Source of the DNA: Shewanella decolorationis S12
GTDB lineage: Bacteria > Pseudomonadota > Gammaproteobacteria > Enterobacterales > Shewanellaceae
Length of the DNA: 38,759 nt
Direction: 5' to 3'
NCBI RefSeq assembly: GCF_000485795.1
Contig: NZ_AXZL01000002.1
Span: 1-38,759 of the forward strand
Under the pieces are notes generated by a model. The model worked only from the letters and a program-made list of their open reading frames with translations, had not been told where the DNA came from and did not search any database. Below, piece by piece: positions 30,083-38,526 of the stretch (within the stretch, counting starts at the first letter, position 1; every line of letters begins with the position of its first letter). The translations under genes were made by a program, and so were the position numbers.

Positions 30083-31199
30083 ATTGAATCATGAGTTCAG
30101 TCCCGCAAGTGGCGTATCTGCAGCACAAACCCTGTGGGATAGTTTGTATGCTCAGGGCGCAGTAAACTCCGCTGAATTACCCGAATCCCAAGATATGCCC
30201 TGGTATATCGCCTTGATGCAAGCTGGAGCGGCTTGGATCGCCGCTTGGTTTTTACTAGGTTTTATGGTGTCACTTTTTGATAGCCTATTGGGGCGATTCG
30301 AAGGCGGTACAGCACTTTTTATTGGTGGCAGTTATTTAGGTTTAGGGCTTGCCTTATATTGGGGTGGGCGCCAACAGCACTTCTTGCAGCAGTTTGCCTT
30401 TGCCTCTTGTTTAAGCGGCACGCTTGCCTTGGCTTGGGGACTGTTTGATTTACTCGGCGATACCTTCAATCAGGCTTGGTATCTATGCATGGCGGCATTG
30501 TTTTTACTGCTTTGGGGGATTATCAAGCACGCTGTGGCCCAGTGGGTATTTGCATTTGGCTGTAGCGTCTGTGTCACCGGCTTGTTGGCCGAGTGGCATC
30601 TCTTATCGTTAACGCCGACGCTGTGGCTATTGCTATCAAGCATTATGCTATTCAATCTTCACCACACTGGGCACCACTATCAACGGGCGAGAATGTGGAT
30701 TTTTGCCACGAGTGCAAATCTGCTCACCATTCAACTTATGTATGTGTTTAGTCTGGATAGGGAGTTTTCGCAGTTGTATGCCGTGGGTTGGCAGTCGGGG
30801 ATAACCGCGCTTCATTTACTGGTCGTGTTTGCCATCTGTAGCTTTTTACTTCTGAGTCTGTGTAAACAATGGCAGTTCCCATTCACTCATCCCGCCATAT
30901 TGTGCGCGTTTTTAGGGTTAGTGCTTATTAGTGCACTGTCTTTGCCTATGCAGGGCTTATCTACGGCTGTGCTACTCATATTGTTAGGGCACTACGGACA
31001 CGAAGCGTGGCTTAAGGGGATGGGGATTGCCTCTGGGCTGGTGTTTGCGGCGAGCTATTATTATTCCCTAGAGACGACCTTGATGCTTAAATCTCTGTAT
31101 TTGATGGGATTAGGCGGAGTGCTTATTATCGCGAGGCTACTTATGTGGCGCTTTTTCCCCATCACGCAAGTACCTGTTGTACCAAAGGAGCAAGCATAA
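30075..31199 (+). CDS. DUF4401 domain membrane protein
   Basis: A 374-residue polytopic membrane protein. After a soluble segment of about 45 residues (LWDSLYAQGAVNSAELPE), about ten hydrophobic helices follow, as in DUF4401 proteins. The architecture mirrors the upstream DUF2157 protein. ATG 30075 overlaps the DUF2157 stop (8 bp) and follows GAGGGA; the frame is open to a GTG at 30060. Function unknown; probably forms a membrane complex with its two neighbours. Confidence 0.83.
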   Translation: MSKLNHEFSPASGVSAAQTLWDSLYAQGAVNSAELPESQDMPWYIALMQAGAAWIAAWFLLGFMVSLFDSLLGRFEGGTALFIGGSYLGLGLALYWGGRQQHFLQQFAFASCLSGTLALAWGLFDLLGDTFNQAWYLCMAALFLLLWGIIKHAVAQWVFAFGCSVCVTGLLAEWHLLSLTPTLWLLLSSIMLFNLHHTGHHYQRARMWIFATSANLLTIQLMYVFSLDREFSQLYAVGWQSGITALHLLVVFAICSFLLLSLCKQWQFPFTHPAILCAFLGLVLISALSLPMQGLSTAVLLILLGHYGHEAWLKGMGIASGLVFAASYYYSLETTLMLKSLYLMGLGGVLIIARLLMWRFFPITQVPVVPKEQA

Positions 31200-31714
31200 T
31201 GGATAAAGCGACCTTAGCATTAAGCCGTTATCATAAGCGTGCCTTAGTCTTAGCGGTGTTTACCGCCGCGGCACTGCTGATAAGCATCAACTGGCGAATC
31301 GCCCAGTTTGAACAGTTATTACAGGATGGCCAAGTAGTACGTTTTGCCTTAGCGCCAGTGGACCCTCGCTCGATTATGCAGGGGGATTATATGGCCTTGG
31401 AGTATGCCATTGCGCAGGAGGTGCGCGCCGCGTTGCCTGAAGGAATGACGCAGGGACAACTGTTATTGACGCTCGACTCGCAAAAGGTGGCGCACTTTGT
31501 CGGTATTTACCGTGACCAGCCCAAAGCCGCCGATCAACTCACCGTGGATTTTCGCCTACGTAATCATAGAGTAAAGCTGGCCTCAAATAGTTTTTTCTTC
31601 GAAGAGGGCAAAGCCGACCACTTCAGCCAAGCCAAATATGGCGAGTTTAGAGTTAGCGAACGGGGAGAGTTGTTGTTGGTGAAGCTGCTTGATGTTCAGT
31701 TGCAACCGCTATAA
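31199..31714 (+). CDS. GDYXXLXY domain protein
   Basis: A 171-residue protein with one N-terminal membrane anchor (about 14-34) and a periplasmic domain with the signature GDYMALEY (about 62-69), preceded by LAPVDPRSIMQ. It matches the family named after this motif. Members are encoded with DUF2157/DUF4401 proteins. The motif Gly-Asp-Tyr suggests a ligand or processing site, but no activity is known. The start ATG 31199 overlaps the DUF4401 stop by one base and has AAGGAG upstream. Confidence 0.88.
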   Translation: MDKATLALSRYHKRALVLAVFTAAALLISINWRIAQFEQLLQDGQVVRFALAPVDPRSIMQGDYMALEYAIAQEVRAALPEGMTQGQLLLTLDSQKVAHFVGIYRDQPKAADQLTVDFRLRNHRVKLASNSFFFEEGKADHFSQAKYGEFRVSERGELLLVKLLDVQLQPL

Positions 31715-31724
31715 CGGGAAACCG

Positions 31725-31766
31725 AAGATGGTGAGCCATGCTCGCCATCTTTATCTGTTTTTCCTA
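31725..31766 (+). terminator. Terminator of the DUF2157-DUF4401-GDYXXLXY operon
   Basis: AAGATGGTGAG and CTCGCCATCTT form an 11-bp stem with one wobble, followed by TTATCTGTTTTT. Confidence 0.8.
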
Positions 31767-31803
31767 GTTCAAACTGCTAAATTTTTGTCTAAATATCCAT
31801 CTT

Positions 31804-31825
31804 AAGTTGCAACTTGGGTGCAACT
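31804..31825. promoter_or_regulatory. Nested palindromes upstream of the nuclease gene
   Basis: AAGTTGCAACTT (31804-31815) is a perfect 12-bp palindrome, and AGTTGCA (31805-31811) is repeated inverted as TGCAACT (31819-31825). The two overlap, giving three half sites at regular distance. They lie 110 bp before the start, near a possible -10 (TATAGT, 31846-31851), and could bind a repressor or activator. Confidence 0.45.
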
Positions 31826-31937
31826 AATTTGTAACCTTTATTCCCTATAGTATCGTCAGTTTTCGAAGCTGAATGCTTCGTGAAATGGTCAATCATAAAC
31901 TCAAATATCAATATAAAAGATACTTTTAGGGGTCATT

Positions 31938-34784
31938 ATGTTTAATAACAAAACGCTGTTGGCGTTAGCCATCAGTAGCATCTGTGGCGTTGCTCATGCT
32001 GCCGATAATCTGATTATTTCTGAATATGTTGAAGGCAGCGGCAATAACAAAGCCATTGAGCTGTACAACCCAACCGCCAACAGCATCGACTTAAGCCAGT
32101 ATCAATTGCGCTTCTATTTTAATGGCAGCACAAATGTGGGCACGACTATCGCCCTGAATGGCACCTTAGCGGCAGGGGCAACTTATGTTGTCGCTGATAA
32201 CGACGCATCGGCCGATATTCTGGCGGTGACGAATCAACAAAGCAGCGCGAGTTTTTTCAATGGTGATGATGCCATTGTGCTGACCTATCAAGACCAAGTG
32301 ATTGATAGTTTGGGCCAAGTGGGTGTCGATCCCGGCAGTGAATGGGGCAGTGGTGATTTATCGACACAGGACAATACCCTGCGCCGCAATCCCGATCAGT
32401 TAATCGCTGATCCTATTATTGATGATGTTGTCAGCTTTAATACTTGGTTGGGTTTTGCTAAAGACGATATCTCTGATTTGGGTAAGTTCAGCGCGGGTAC
32501 TCCAACCGATCCTGTTGAGCCGCCGCCGAGTTCATTAGCCTGTGGTGAAGCCTCAACGCCTATCCATGCCCTGCAAGGTTCGACTAATGTCAGTCCATTA
32601 AACGGACAAACCTTAGTGGTTGAGGCCATAGTGGTGAGTAATCAAGAAGCTGGCCTCAAGGGCATCTTCGTACAAATGGCCGACAACGAAGCTGATAACG
32701 ATCCACAAACCTCGGAAGGGGTGTTTGTTTACACCGGTAATGCGCCTACGGGTTACGTGGCGGGCGATCGTGTACGCTTAAAGGCTAAAGTCACTGAATA
32801 TCAAGGTTTAACGGAACTGACTACCGTTGCCGATCATAAACTTTGTGCAGCAGGACAAACCCTACCGACAGCCGCCGTGGTGACCTTGCCTGTGAATTCG
32901 AGCGATGACTTTGAACCCTTTGAAGGCATGCGCGTACGCTTTAGCCAAGATCTGGTGGTGAACGAAGTCTACAACTTAGGTCGCTATGGTGAAATTTCAC
33001 TCGGTAGTAGCCGTCACTTTATTGGGACGCAAGTCGCCGCACCAGGCGCCGATGCCTTGGCCGTCACGGCTGCTAATCTCAAAGACAGTATTTTACTCGA
33101 CGATGGCTTAACGGCGCAGAACCCTGATCCTGTGATTTTCCCTGCGCCAGGTTTAAGCGCATCGAACACTGTGCGTGTGGGTGATAAAGCCACAAGCCTT
33201 ACTGGTGTTATGCACTATGGCTTTAATCTTTATCGCATTATGCCGACTGAGCCAGTTAATTTTGTGGCGGAAAATCCTCGTCCACAATCGCCAGTACTAG
33301 CCGAAGGCGGCAACCTGAAAGTCGCCAGCTTTAACGTACTGAACTATTTTAATGGCGATGGGCAGGGCGGCGGTTTCCCGACTGCGCGCGGTGCCAATAC
33401 CCTGAGTGAGTTTGAGCGTCAAAAAGCGAAGATTGTCAGCGCCATGGTGGGGATCAGTGCTGATGTGTTTGGTCTGATGGAAATCGAGAACGATGGCTTT
33501 GGTTCAAACTCGGCAATTGCCGATCTCGTGGCGGGCCTCAATGCCGCCGTGGGTGAAAATCGCTATGCCTATGTTATTCCAAAGGTTAATGGCAACAACT
33601 TAAGTGCGATTGGTACGGATGCGATTACCGTTGGTTTAATCTACCGCAGTGATAAGGTTAGCCCTCAGGGGGATGCGCGTATTTTATCAAGCGCTAACTC
33701 TCCCTTAGATGATGCCGCGCAGCCGCTATTCGACGACAGCAAGAACCGTCCTATGTTGACGCAAGCCTTCGTGCTTAATGGCAGTGAAGAGAGCGTGGTG
33801 GTTGCAGTTAATCACTTGAAATCTAAGGGCAGTGAGTGTGCTGGCGATCCAGACGTAAACGATGGCCAAGGTAACTGCAATATTACCCGTACACGCGCAG
33901 CAACGGCGGCTGGGCAGTGGCTTGCGGCGGAATATCCAGAGCAAAGCGTATTGCTGATTGGCGACTTAAACTCTTACGCCAAGGAAGATCCGCTAAGCGC
34001 ATTGGCTAACGCAGGCTTTAGCGAGCTGTTCGCAAAACTCGAAAAAGCCAATCCTTATTCCTATGTATTCTCGGGTGAATCGGGCCAGTTAGACCATGCG
34101 CTGGCCAATGCTGCGTTAGTGGATAAAGTCGTGGATGTAACCGAGTGGCATATCAATACCGATGAGCCACGCGTGTTAGATTACAACGAAGAATTTAAAA
34201 CCCCTGCGCAGGTGCAAGACCTATACGCCAGTGATGCTTATCGCTCATCGGATCATGATCCTGTGGTGATTTCACTTCTCCTTGAAGCTGAAAAAGTCGC
34301 CCCTGAAGCCAGCTTCACTCAGGTTGTGAATGGTGCGAGTGTACAATTTACCTCTACTTCAACAGATAGCGATGGCCAAATCGTTTCTACTCAGTGGGAC
34401 TTTGGTGACAACACTCAAGTCATGGGAGAGGCCGTATCCCACACCTATGCGCAAACTGGTGATTATCTTGTGACGTTAACTGTGACCGATAATGACGGCT
34501 TAAGCCATAGCAGCTCGCAAATGGTGTCAGTGGTGGTTGAAAATGTGAAGAAACCACCCGTTGCTCAAATTCAGCGCATCAATCTATGGTTGGTCGACAT
34601 GTTTATTTCGACTAGCTATGACACCGACGGTGTTATCAAGCAGCACAAATGGAAGTTTGACAACGGCACTCGCGCCAGTGGTCCTGTGGTGTTTCGTCAG
34701 GCTCGTCGTGGAGAGCATACAGTCGAGTTAACCGTGAAAGACAATGATAAATTAACGGATACGACAACACTGACATACCGTTAA
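31938..34784 (+). CDS. exeS: Extracellular endonuclease, ExeM/NucH family (ExeS-like)
   Basis: A 948-residue secreted nuclease that degrades extracellular DNA for nutrients and biofilm remodelling. Order of parts: signal peptide (1-21); lamin-tail domain with NLIISEYVEGSGNNKAIELYN (about 22-190); OB-fold-like region (about 200-300). The endonuclease/exonuclease/phosphatase domain spans about 455-790, with LKVASFNVLNYF, LMEIENDGF, VAVNHLKSKG, LIGDLNSYAKEDP and SSDHDPVV. Two PKD-like domains follow (about 793-948, DFGDNTQ and its weaker repeat). It ends in TTTLTYR without a GlyGly-CTERM anchor, unlike ExeM, so it is probably released. In S. oneidensis ExeS is the gene I recall in this neighbourhood (near SO_1844); the specific name is less certain than the family. 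Confidence 0.9.
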   Translation: MFNNKTLLALAISSICGVAHAADNLIISEYVEGSGNNKAIELYNPTANSIDLSQYQLRFYFNGSTNVGTTIALNGTLAAGATYVVADNDASADILAVTNQQSSASFFNGDDAIVLTYQDQVIDSLGQVGVDPGSEWGSGDLSTQDNTLRRNPDQLIADPIIDDVVSFNTWLGFAKDDISDLGKFSAGTPTDPVEPPPSSLACGEASTPIHALQGSTNVSPLNGQTLVVEAIVVSNQEAGLKGIFVQMADNEADNDPQTSEGVFVYTGNAPTGYVAGDRVRLKAKVTEYQGLTELTTVADHKLCAAGQTLPTAAVVTLPVNSSDDFEPFEGMRVRFSQDLVVNEVYNLGRYGEISLGSSRHFIGTQVAAPGADALAVTAANLKDSILLDDGLTAQNPDPVIFPAPGLSASNTVRVGDKATSLTGVMHYGFNLYRIMPTEPVNFVAENPRPQSPVLAEGGNLKVASFNVLNYFNGDGQGGGFPTARGANTLSEFERQKAKIVSAMVGISADVFGLMEIENDGFGSNSAIADLVAGLNAAVGENRYAYVIPKVNGNNLSAIGTDAITVGLIYRSDKVSPQGDARILSSANSPLDDAAQPLFDDSKNRPMLTQAFVLNGSEESVVVAVNHLKSKGSECAGDPDVNDGQGNCNITRTRAATAAGQWLAAEYPEQSVLLIGDLNSYAKEDPLSALANAGFSELFAKLEKANPYSYVFSGESGQLDHALANAALVDKVVDVTEWHINTDEPRVLDYNEEFKTPAQVQDLYASDAYRSSDHDPVVISLLLEAEKVAPEASFTQVVNGASVQFTSTSTDSDGQIVSTQWDFGDNTQVMGEAVSHTYAQTGDYLVTLTVTDNDGLSHSSSQMVSVVVENVKKPPVAQIQRINLWLVDMFISTSYDTDGVIKQHKWKFDNGTRASGPVVFRQARRGEHTVELTVKDNDKLTDTTTLTYR

Positions 34785-34809
34785 GCGTTAGCCTCTTTCT
34801 TTAAATATC

Positions 34810-34836
34810 AAAAGCCTGCTGTTGCAGGCTTTTTAC
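34810..34836 (+). terminator. Terminator of the nuclease gene
   Basis: AAAAGCCTGC-tgtt-GCAGGCTTTTT is a perfect stem with T-run 26 bp after the stop. Confidence 0.92.
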
Positions 34837-34846
34837 TTTGATTCAT

Positions 34847-34905
34847 TTACTTAATTCATCACTTACTTAATTGACTATATTAACGGACTATATCAACTGA
34901 CTATA
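34847..34905 (+). repeat. Short direct repeats with 13-bp period
   Basis: TTACTTAATT occurs at 34847-34856 and 34863-34872. GACTATA follows at 34873, 34886 and 34899, exactly 13 bp apart. The repeats lie between the nuclease terminator and the DUF6678-like gene. Confidence 0.7.
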
Positions 34906-34909
34906 GCGT

Positions 34910-34924
34910 GCTTGAAATTCAAGC
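34910..34924. repeat. 15-bp palindrome upstream of DUF6678-like gene
   Basis: GCTTGAA-A-TTCAAGC has two perfect 7-bp arms, 82 bp before the start codon. Possible operator. Confidence 0.45.
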
Positions 34925-35006
34925 TAAGTCGCTGTAAGTACATCCTCGGTTAAGCTAAGATGACGCCACTTATGGATTTTTACTCACAGGGAGTACACTC
35001 ATCGCA

Positions 35007-35435
35007 ATGAATGCAGACACCTTGGCATATCTCAATCAACATCAATTAACCTCAGTGATGAACCTGACTAAATGGCGTAAGCTTGAGCAGGCACTCCATG
35101 AGGCACCTGAGTTTGTGCCCCATGTGCGTTATAAGCTGCTAGAGGATGAGGGGCCAAACCCTGGTTTTACGCCAGTGTGGTGGGACGAGTTACTCGCAAT
35201 TTGCGATAGGATTGAGTGGCTTGAGATTGATCCGCTCAAAAGAGAACACCGCGGCAGATTACTACCGGAAAAAACTACGGATTTTACTGATTACATCGAG
35301 GCGCAACTGCACAAGTATCGGCTCTCCTACAGTAAAGAAGCTCAAGGGATCCGGATTTGGGGCTATCTTCGCAGCGATGCGGCTATGCCAGTATTTTGTA
35401 TTGCAGCTGGTGGAGAGACGATAAAGGAAGCGTAA
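35007..35435 (+). CDS. DUF6678-like protein
   Basis: A 142-residue cytoplasmic protein. The arrangement NLTKWRKLEQAL, VRYKLLEDEG, a WWDELLAICDRIEWLEID segment and a C-terminal IRIWGYLRS resembles the DUF6678 family, whose members have a TKWxxL start and an IEWVEI core. Function is unknown; relatives are sometimes found near immunity or effector genes, but nothing adjacent supports that here. GGGAG is 15 bp upstream, further than usual, so the start is slightly uncertain. It converges with the leftward cluster. Confidence 0.6.
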   Translation: MNADTLAYLNQHQLTSVMNLTKWRKLEQALHEAPEFVPHVRYKLLEDEGPNPGFTPVWWDELLAICDRIEWLEIDPLKREHRGRLLPEKTTDFTDYIEAQLHKYRLSYSKEAQGIRIWGYLRSDAAMPVFCIAAGGETIKEA

Positions 35436-35494
35436 GCAAATTCAGACGACAGATAAGAAATTGGGGCGTTAATTGATTAGCGCCCCGCTAAGGA

Positions 35495-36391
35495 TTAAAG
35501 CACGATATAAAGCGGCCAGCCGAGTAGACCGACGAGTCCTTCTTTATGCTCGAATCTTTCTAAACGCTCAGGGGAGGCGTCGCTAAGCAGCAGTTCGCGA
35601 TAACTTTTCGCGAAATGCAGCGTACGCAGCAATGCTGGTGCAAAGTTTTTACCCAAATCTTTAGCGATAGTCTCGGCCAGCTCCGCGGGAAGCTCCGCCA
35701 AGGCTTGTTGGGTTTGCTGCTCGATATACTCGAGGCTAAACCATTCGTCCTGCAAGCTGATTTTGGCAATGCGTTTTTTCAGATCTTGTCTGACTTTGGC
35801 ATTATCAAACAACATCCGGTACAGCACCGCTTCGGCCAATACGCTCTCCAGATTTAAGAAATCCAAAGGATCGTAGCTGGTTTGGGCATAAAACTGTGCC
35901 ATTAGCGCCGCAATCGATTGCTGACGTTGGTGCTCGGCCAATGCGTCCTGGTAGGCCTCATAGCCCAGCCACTCTTCGGCGTCAGGTGGCGTAGAGACTT
36001 GTTCCAGCAGGAATTTATCCACGTCACCATAGAGCGACTTACCATTCACCAGCTTATGTTTGCTGACGACGCTGAGCATGCTCCAACCCTTTTGGAAGCA
36101 TTTGACCACGCCATCGGCGGTGAGCAATAAACGCACTGCTTGCTGTTGATCCTGATCAGACAGTTCCATTAATCCGAGACTGACGACGCCAATCACATCG
36201 TGCGCCGCCTGTTCCAGTAAGTGCATCTTGTACTTGTTGTAGAACTTATCCGCCAATTTGAGGCTCATCAAAATGGCTTTAGATTTGATTTGTGCGAGCT
36301 GCTCACCGCTAAGGGTGTCATCTGCTTGGCCTTTAGCCAACACCTTGCTCAGGTATGGGCCTTGGTCTAAATCACGCAGTACCAGTTGCAT
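35495..36391 (-). CDS. Uncharacterised helical protein, J-domain cluster
   Basis: A 298-residue soluble protein that I do not recognise. It is predicted to be almost wholly helical, rich in Leu, Gln and Ala, with no signal peptide or membrane segment. Features: IKSKAILMSLKLADKFYNKYK near the N-terminus, an acidic middle (DAEEWLGYEAYQDAL), and a hydrophobic C-terminus LVGLLGWPLYIVL. It follows the 252-residue acidic protein by 10 bp with AAGGAT as ribosome site and is the last gene of the cluster headed by the J-domain protein. Possibly a partner or substrate of the chaperone system. Confidence 0.72.
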   Translation of the reverse strand: MQLVLRDLDQGPYLSKVLAKGQADDTLSGEQLAQIKSKAILMSLKLADKFYNKYKMHLLEQAAHDVIGVVSLGLMELSDQDQQQAVRLLLTADGVVKCFQKGWSMLSVVSKHKLVNGKSLYGDVDKFLLEQVSTPPDAEEWLGYEAYQDALAEHQRQQSIAALMAQFYAQTSYDPLDFLNLESVLAEAVLYRMLFDNAKVRQDLKKRIAKISLQDEWFSLEYIEQQTQQALAELPAELAETIAKDLGKNFAPALLRTLHFAKSYRELLLSDASPERLERFEHKEGLVGLLGWPLYIVL

Positions 36392-36401
36392 CTAGGGATC
36401 C

Positions 36402-37160
36402 TTAATCTAAAAAGCTAAACATATCATCCACTTCTGCGTATTCGTCCGTGACTTGGTTTTTCTCTTTTGCTTGGATAACCAGTTCATTGACGAACTTGTT
36501 AATGATCATTTCCCAGCCAGAGCTTTCGTTACGCAGCAGGTTTTTAATGGCTTTTTCTACATCGGGCGCCAGCTCATGGATTAACGCCATCAGACTACGC
36601 GGGTCATCGAGGCTTAAGCTATGGGCTTCTTCACTGGCGACACGGCTGTCATAGCCGACGGTGTCGGTATCTTCTTCATCATCATAATAATCGTTGAAGT
36701 GGTCTTCATCGTCGTGGCGCTCGCCCAGCATCATCTCGATAAAGGGGATAGACAGATAGAAGAGGCCAGCGGGATCTTCGGCAATACACTCTAAAATGGC
36801 AGTTTGTTTTTCTTCGCTGTCTTGGATGCGAATTAAATAAGTCAAAAAATCAAAGGTATGCTGAATGAGTTCTTCTGCATTATTCTTGATTTTTTCTTCC
36901 CAATACAAAGGTTGCTGACAGACGATGTCGCGAATTTGCTCTGGTGTCATCAGCTCCGACATAATTGACGGGCAGGATATATCGTGGTGACTGTTGATTT
37001 GCGTCAGGGTCACAATATCCATTTTTTCAATAACTTCGACTAATTGCTCATCGTTCATTGTGGTGGCGATGAGTTCGAAACGTTTACTGGCCTGTTTTGG
37101 CTCGACATCGGCGAGCTCTTTAATCTCGGCAACGGTTATTTCAATGAGACTAGTGTTCAT
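36402..37160 (-). CDS. Uncharacterised acidic protein, J-domain cluster
   Basis: A 252-residue acidic cytoplasmic protein with no recognised domain. Helical segments flank an acidic linker at about 148-167 (HDDEDHFNDYYDDEEDTD). The C-terminus ends in a short hydrophobic motif, VDDMFSFLD. Cys residues at about 63 and 80 and others are scattered, without a clear metal site. The start overlaps the stop of the upstream gene by one base (TAATG), so the two are translationally coupled and probably made in similar amounts. Confidence 0.72.
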   Translation of the reverse strand: MNTSLIEITVAEIKELADVEPKQASKRFELIATTMNDEQLVEVIEKMDIVTLTQINSHHDISCPSIMSELMTPEQIRDIVCQQPLYWEEKIKNNAEELIQHTFDFLTYLIRIQDSEEKQTAILECIAEDPAGLFYLSIPFIEMMLGERHDDEDHFNDYYDDEEDTDTVGYDSRVASEEAHSLSLDDPRSLMALIHELAPDVEKAIKNLLRNESSGWEMIINKFVNELVIQAKEKNQVTDEYAEVDDMFSFLD

Positions 37161-37693
37161 TAGCGGTCCTCATCATCGTACTGATCGTAATAGCCATCTT
37201 CCTCTTCGCCGTCATCATCGTCGTCATCGGAATAATCGGCGTAATCACTGTCTTCGTCTTCAAAATCATCGTCAGCGCTACGTTTAGGGGCTGGCGTACT
37301 TTTGCCTTGGTTTTCCAGTAAATAGAGTACGGCGCAGCTTTCAATCAGCAAATCTTCTGAATAGGCGCGCACCGCTAGCACTAATGGCAAATCGGCATTG
37401 TTAAAGCCAATAGTGACCTTGAACTCATCCCATTCGGGTTGTGTTGCAGTATTGATCCAATGGGCCCATTTGAGTTTGGCATCACTTGGAAATTTGACTC
37501 GGCCATAGAGTGCTACAGGCAGGTACTCGGGCACCGACTCGAGCATTTTAGGATCAGCCTGTAATACTTTTTTGATTTGACAGGTAAATTGTTCCAGTGC
37601 CTTGGGGGTATCCGGGTCATCATAGGACTCGATATTGTCGTAGGCATTGGTCTTAAGCTCATTAATGCGTGAGATATTCAGTTTTTTGGCCAT
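37160..37693 (-). CDS. Uncharacterised protein with long acidic tail, J-domain cluster
   Basis: A 177-residue cytoplasmic protein. Residues about 1-135 form a globular domain that I do not recognise, with [20 protein letters not shown] and [15 protein letters not shown]. The last 40 residues are almost entirely Asp, Glu, Tyr and Ser (from [12 protein letters not shown] onward), an intrinsically disordered acidic tail of the kind that can chaperone basic proteins or mimic nucleic acid. GAGA serves as ribosome site. It begins 139 bp after the J-domain gene, so it may have an additional promoter. Codon use is like the neighbours. Confidence 0.75.
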   Translation of the reverse strand: MAKKLNISRINELKTNAYDNIESYDDPDTPKALEQFTCQIKKVLQADPKMLESVPEYLPVALYGRVKFPSDAKLKWAHWINTATQPEWDEFKVTIGFNNADLPLVLAVRAYSEDLLIESCAVLYLLENQGKSTPAPKRSADDDFEDEDSDYADYSDDDDDDGEEEDGYYDQYDDEDR

Positions 37694-37805
37694 GGGCTTG
37701 TCTCAAAATAAAAGCTATCAAACAAACAGCTTCTTAAATAAATCGTGTTGCAATAAAAGGTCCAAATTAAGGGGCTTGGCAAACTAAGCTCATTAATTTG
37801 GCACT

Positions 37806-37820
37806 CCCAGTGTTGCACTG
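37806..37820. repeat. Hairpin between J-domain gene and acidic-tail gene
   Basis: CCAGTG-TTG-CACTGG forms a 6-bp stem just after the J-domain gene. On the minus strand the T-run precedes rather than follows the hairpin, so it is not a standard terminator for that gene; it may be an operator or an mRNA processing signal. Confidence 0.4.
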
Positions 37821-37831
37821 GAAAAAACCGC

Positions 37832-38116
37832 TTAAGGGTAAAACTGATCCCATAATTCGCGCATGGCGCCATTGGGATCGGTCACGATCACATTATTGAA
37901 GTCTCGGATAAACGCATTTCTAAGCTTGGGATCTGAGAGCACTTCATAAGCTTTTTTAACGCGCTCAAGTTGTTGTGATGCTTGCTCTTTTTCTTCATCA
38001 GAGGCACCTAACAACTTATCGGGATGGTATTTGTTTGAGAGCCGGCGATAGGCTTTTTTAATGTCGTCTTCTTTGGCGCTAGGTTTGATACCGAGCACAC
38101 TAAAGTGGTTAATCAT
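37832..38116 (-). CDS. Minimal J-domain protein (DnaJ-like)
   Basis: A 94-residue protein that is little more than a J domain: FSVLGIKPSAKEDDIKKAYRRLSNKYHPDKL with the HPD tripeptide (31-33) needed to stimulate Hsp70 ATPase, then helix IV VKKAYEVLSDPKLRNAF. About 25 residues follow (IVTDPNGAMRELWDQFYP). It lacks the Gly/Phe region, zinc fingers and substrate-binding domain of DnaJ, so substrate choice must come from a partner. The downstream acidic proteins are obvious candidates. It is the first gene of this leftward cluster. Confidence 0.9.
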   Translation of the reverse strand: MINHFSVLGIKPSAKEDDIKKAYRRLSNKYHPDKLLGASDEEKEQASQQLERVKKAYEVLSDPKLRNAFIRDFNNVIVTDPNGAMRELWDQFYP

Positions 38117-38356
38117 ATTTGTACCTGCAGGCGATGGGTTGGTATCGCAAGATAAAAGGCTAAGTGCTGATTATCTGTCAATTTGTGGAATTATGATTAG
38201 TCAGCGATGGATCATAGCAGAAATGCGCATTAGGCGGCAAACGACTCTGTTGGCATTTATGACTGAAATCGTGGCGTTAATTAGGCTTGATGACAATCGC
38301 ATATAAAGCCAAACAGGGGTGGGGGAAAAGATAAGTAACCTATGTGAGTTGACTGC

Positions 38357-38440
38357 TGGTTACTTGGAAGGGATTTAAACCAACAACCTTCGCCCGTTGT
38401 TTATAAAGTGCTGAGCCCGACGCGCGAGTAGTTACAACTG
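38357..38440 (-). pseudogene. Decayed tRNA-like copy, distal
   Basis: Read on the minus strand this ends in TAACCA and contains GTCGGGCTCAG and GAAGGTTGTTGGTTTAAATCC, recognisable from the initiator tRNA gene at the window end. The 5' acceptor arm is gone, the T stem is broken (GTTGG against CCCTT), and the anticodon loop region holds extra sequence (about 15 nt more, GCACTTTATAAACAACGGGC). It is not expected to work as a tRNA. Confidence 0.7.
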
Positions 38441-38481
38441 ATTGAAACAAATATGGGGCACAAGCAGTGAATTTTAGGCAT

Positions 38482-38505
38482 AAAAAAACCAGCTTAATGC
38501 TGGCC
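38482..38505 (-). terminator. Terminator after the proximal tRNA-like copy
   Basis: On the minus strand CCAGC-ATTAA-GCTGG is followed by TTTTTTT. It duplicates the terminator at 38632-38655. Confidence 0.7.
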
Positions 38506-38526
38506 TAGTGATAGTAAGTCGATAAT

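Noticed and set aside
34847..34905. Possible CRISPR array or plasmid origin iterons
   Set aside because: Repeats are only 7-10 bp, with 6-bp gaps, and no cas or rep gene is present.
37678..37872. 64-codon leftward frame between the J-domain and acidic-tail genes
   Set aside because: It overlaps the ends of both well-supported genes in another frame and has no ribosome site or similarity.
38061..38306. 81-codon rightward frame starting inside the J-domain gene
   Set aside because: It runs opposite to the J-domain gene and then through promoter-like sequence; its protein has no family features.
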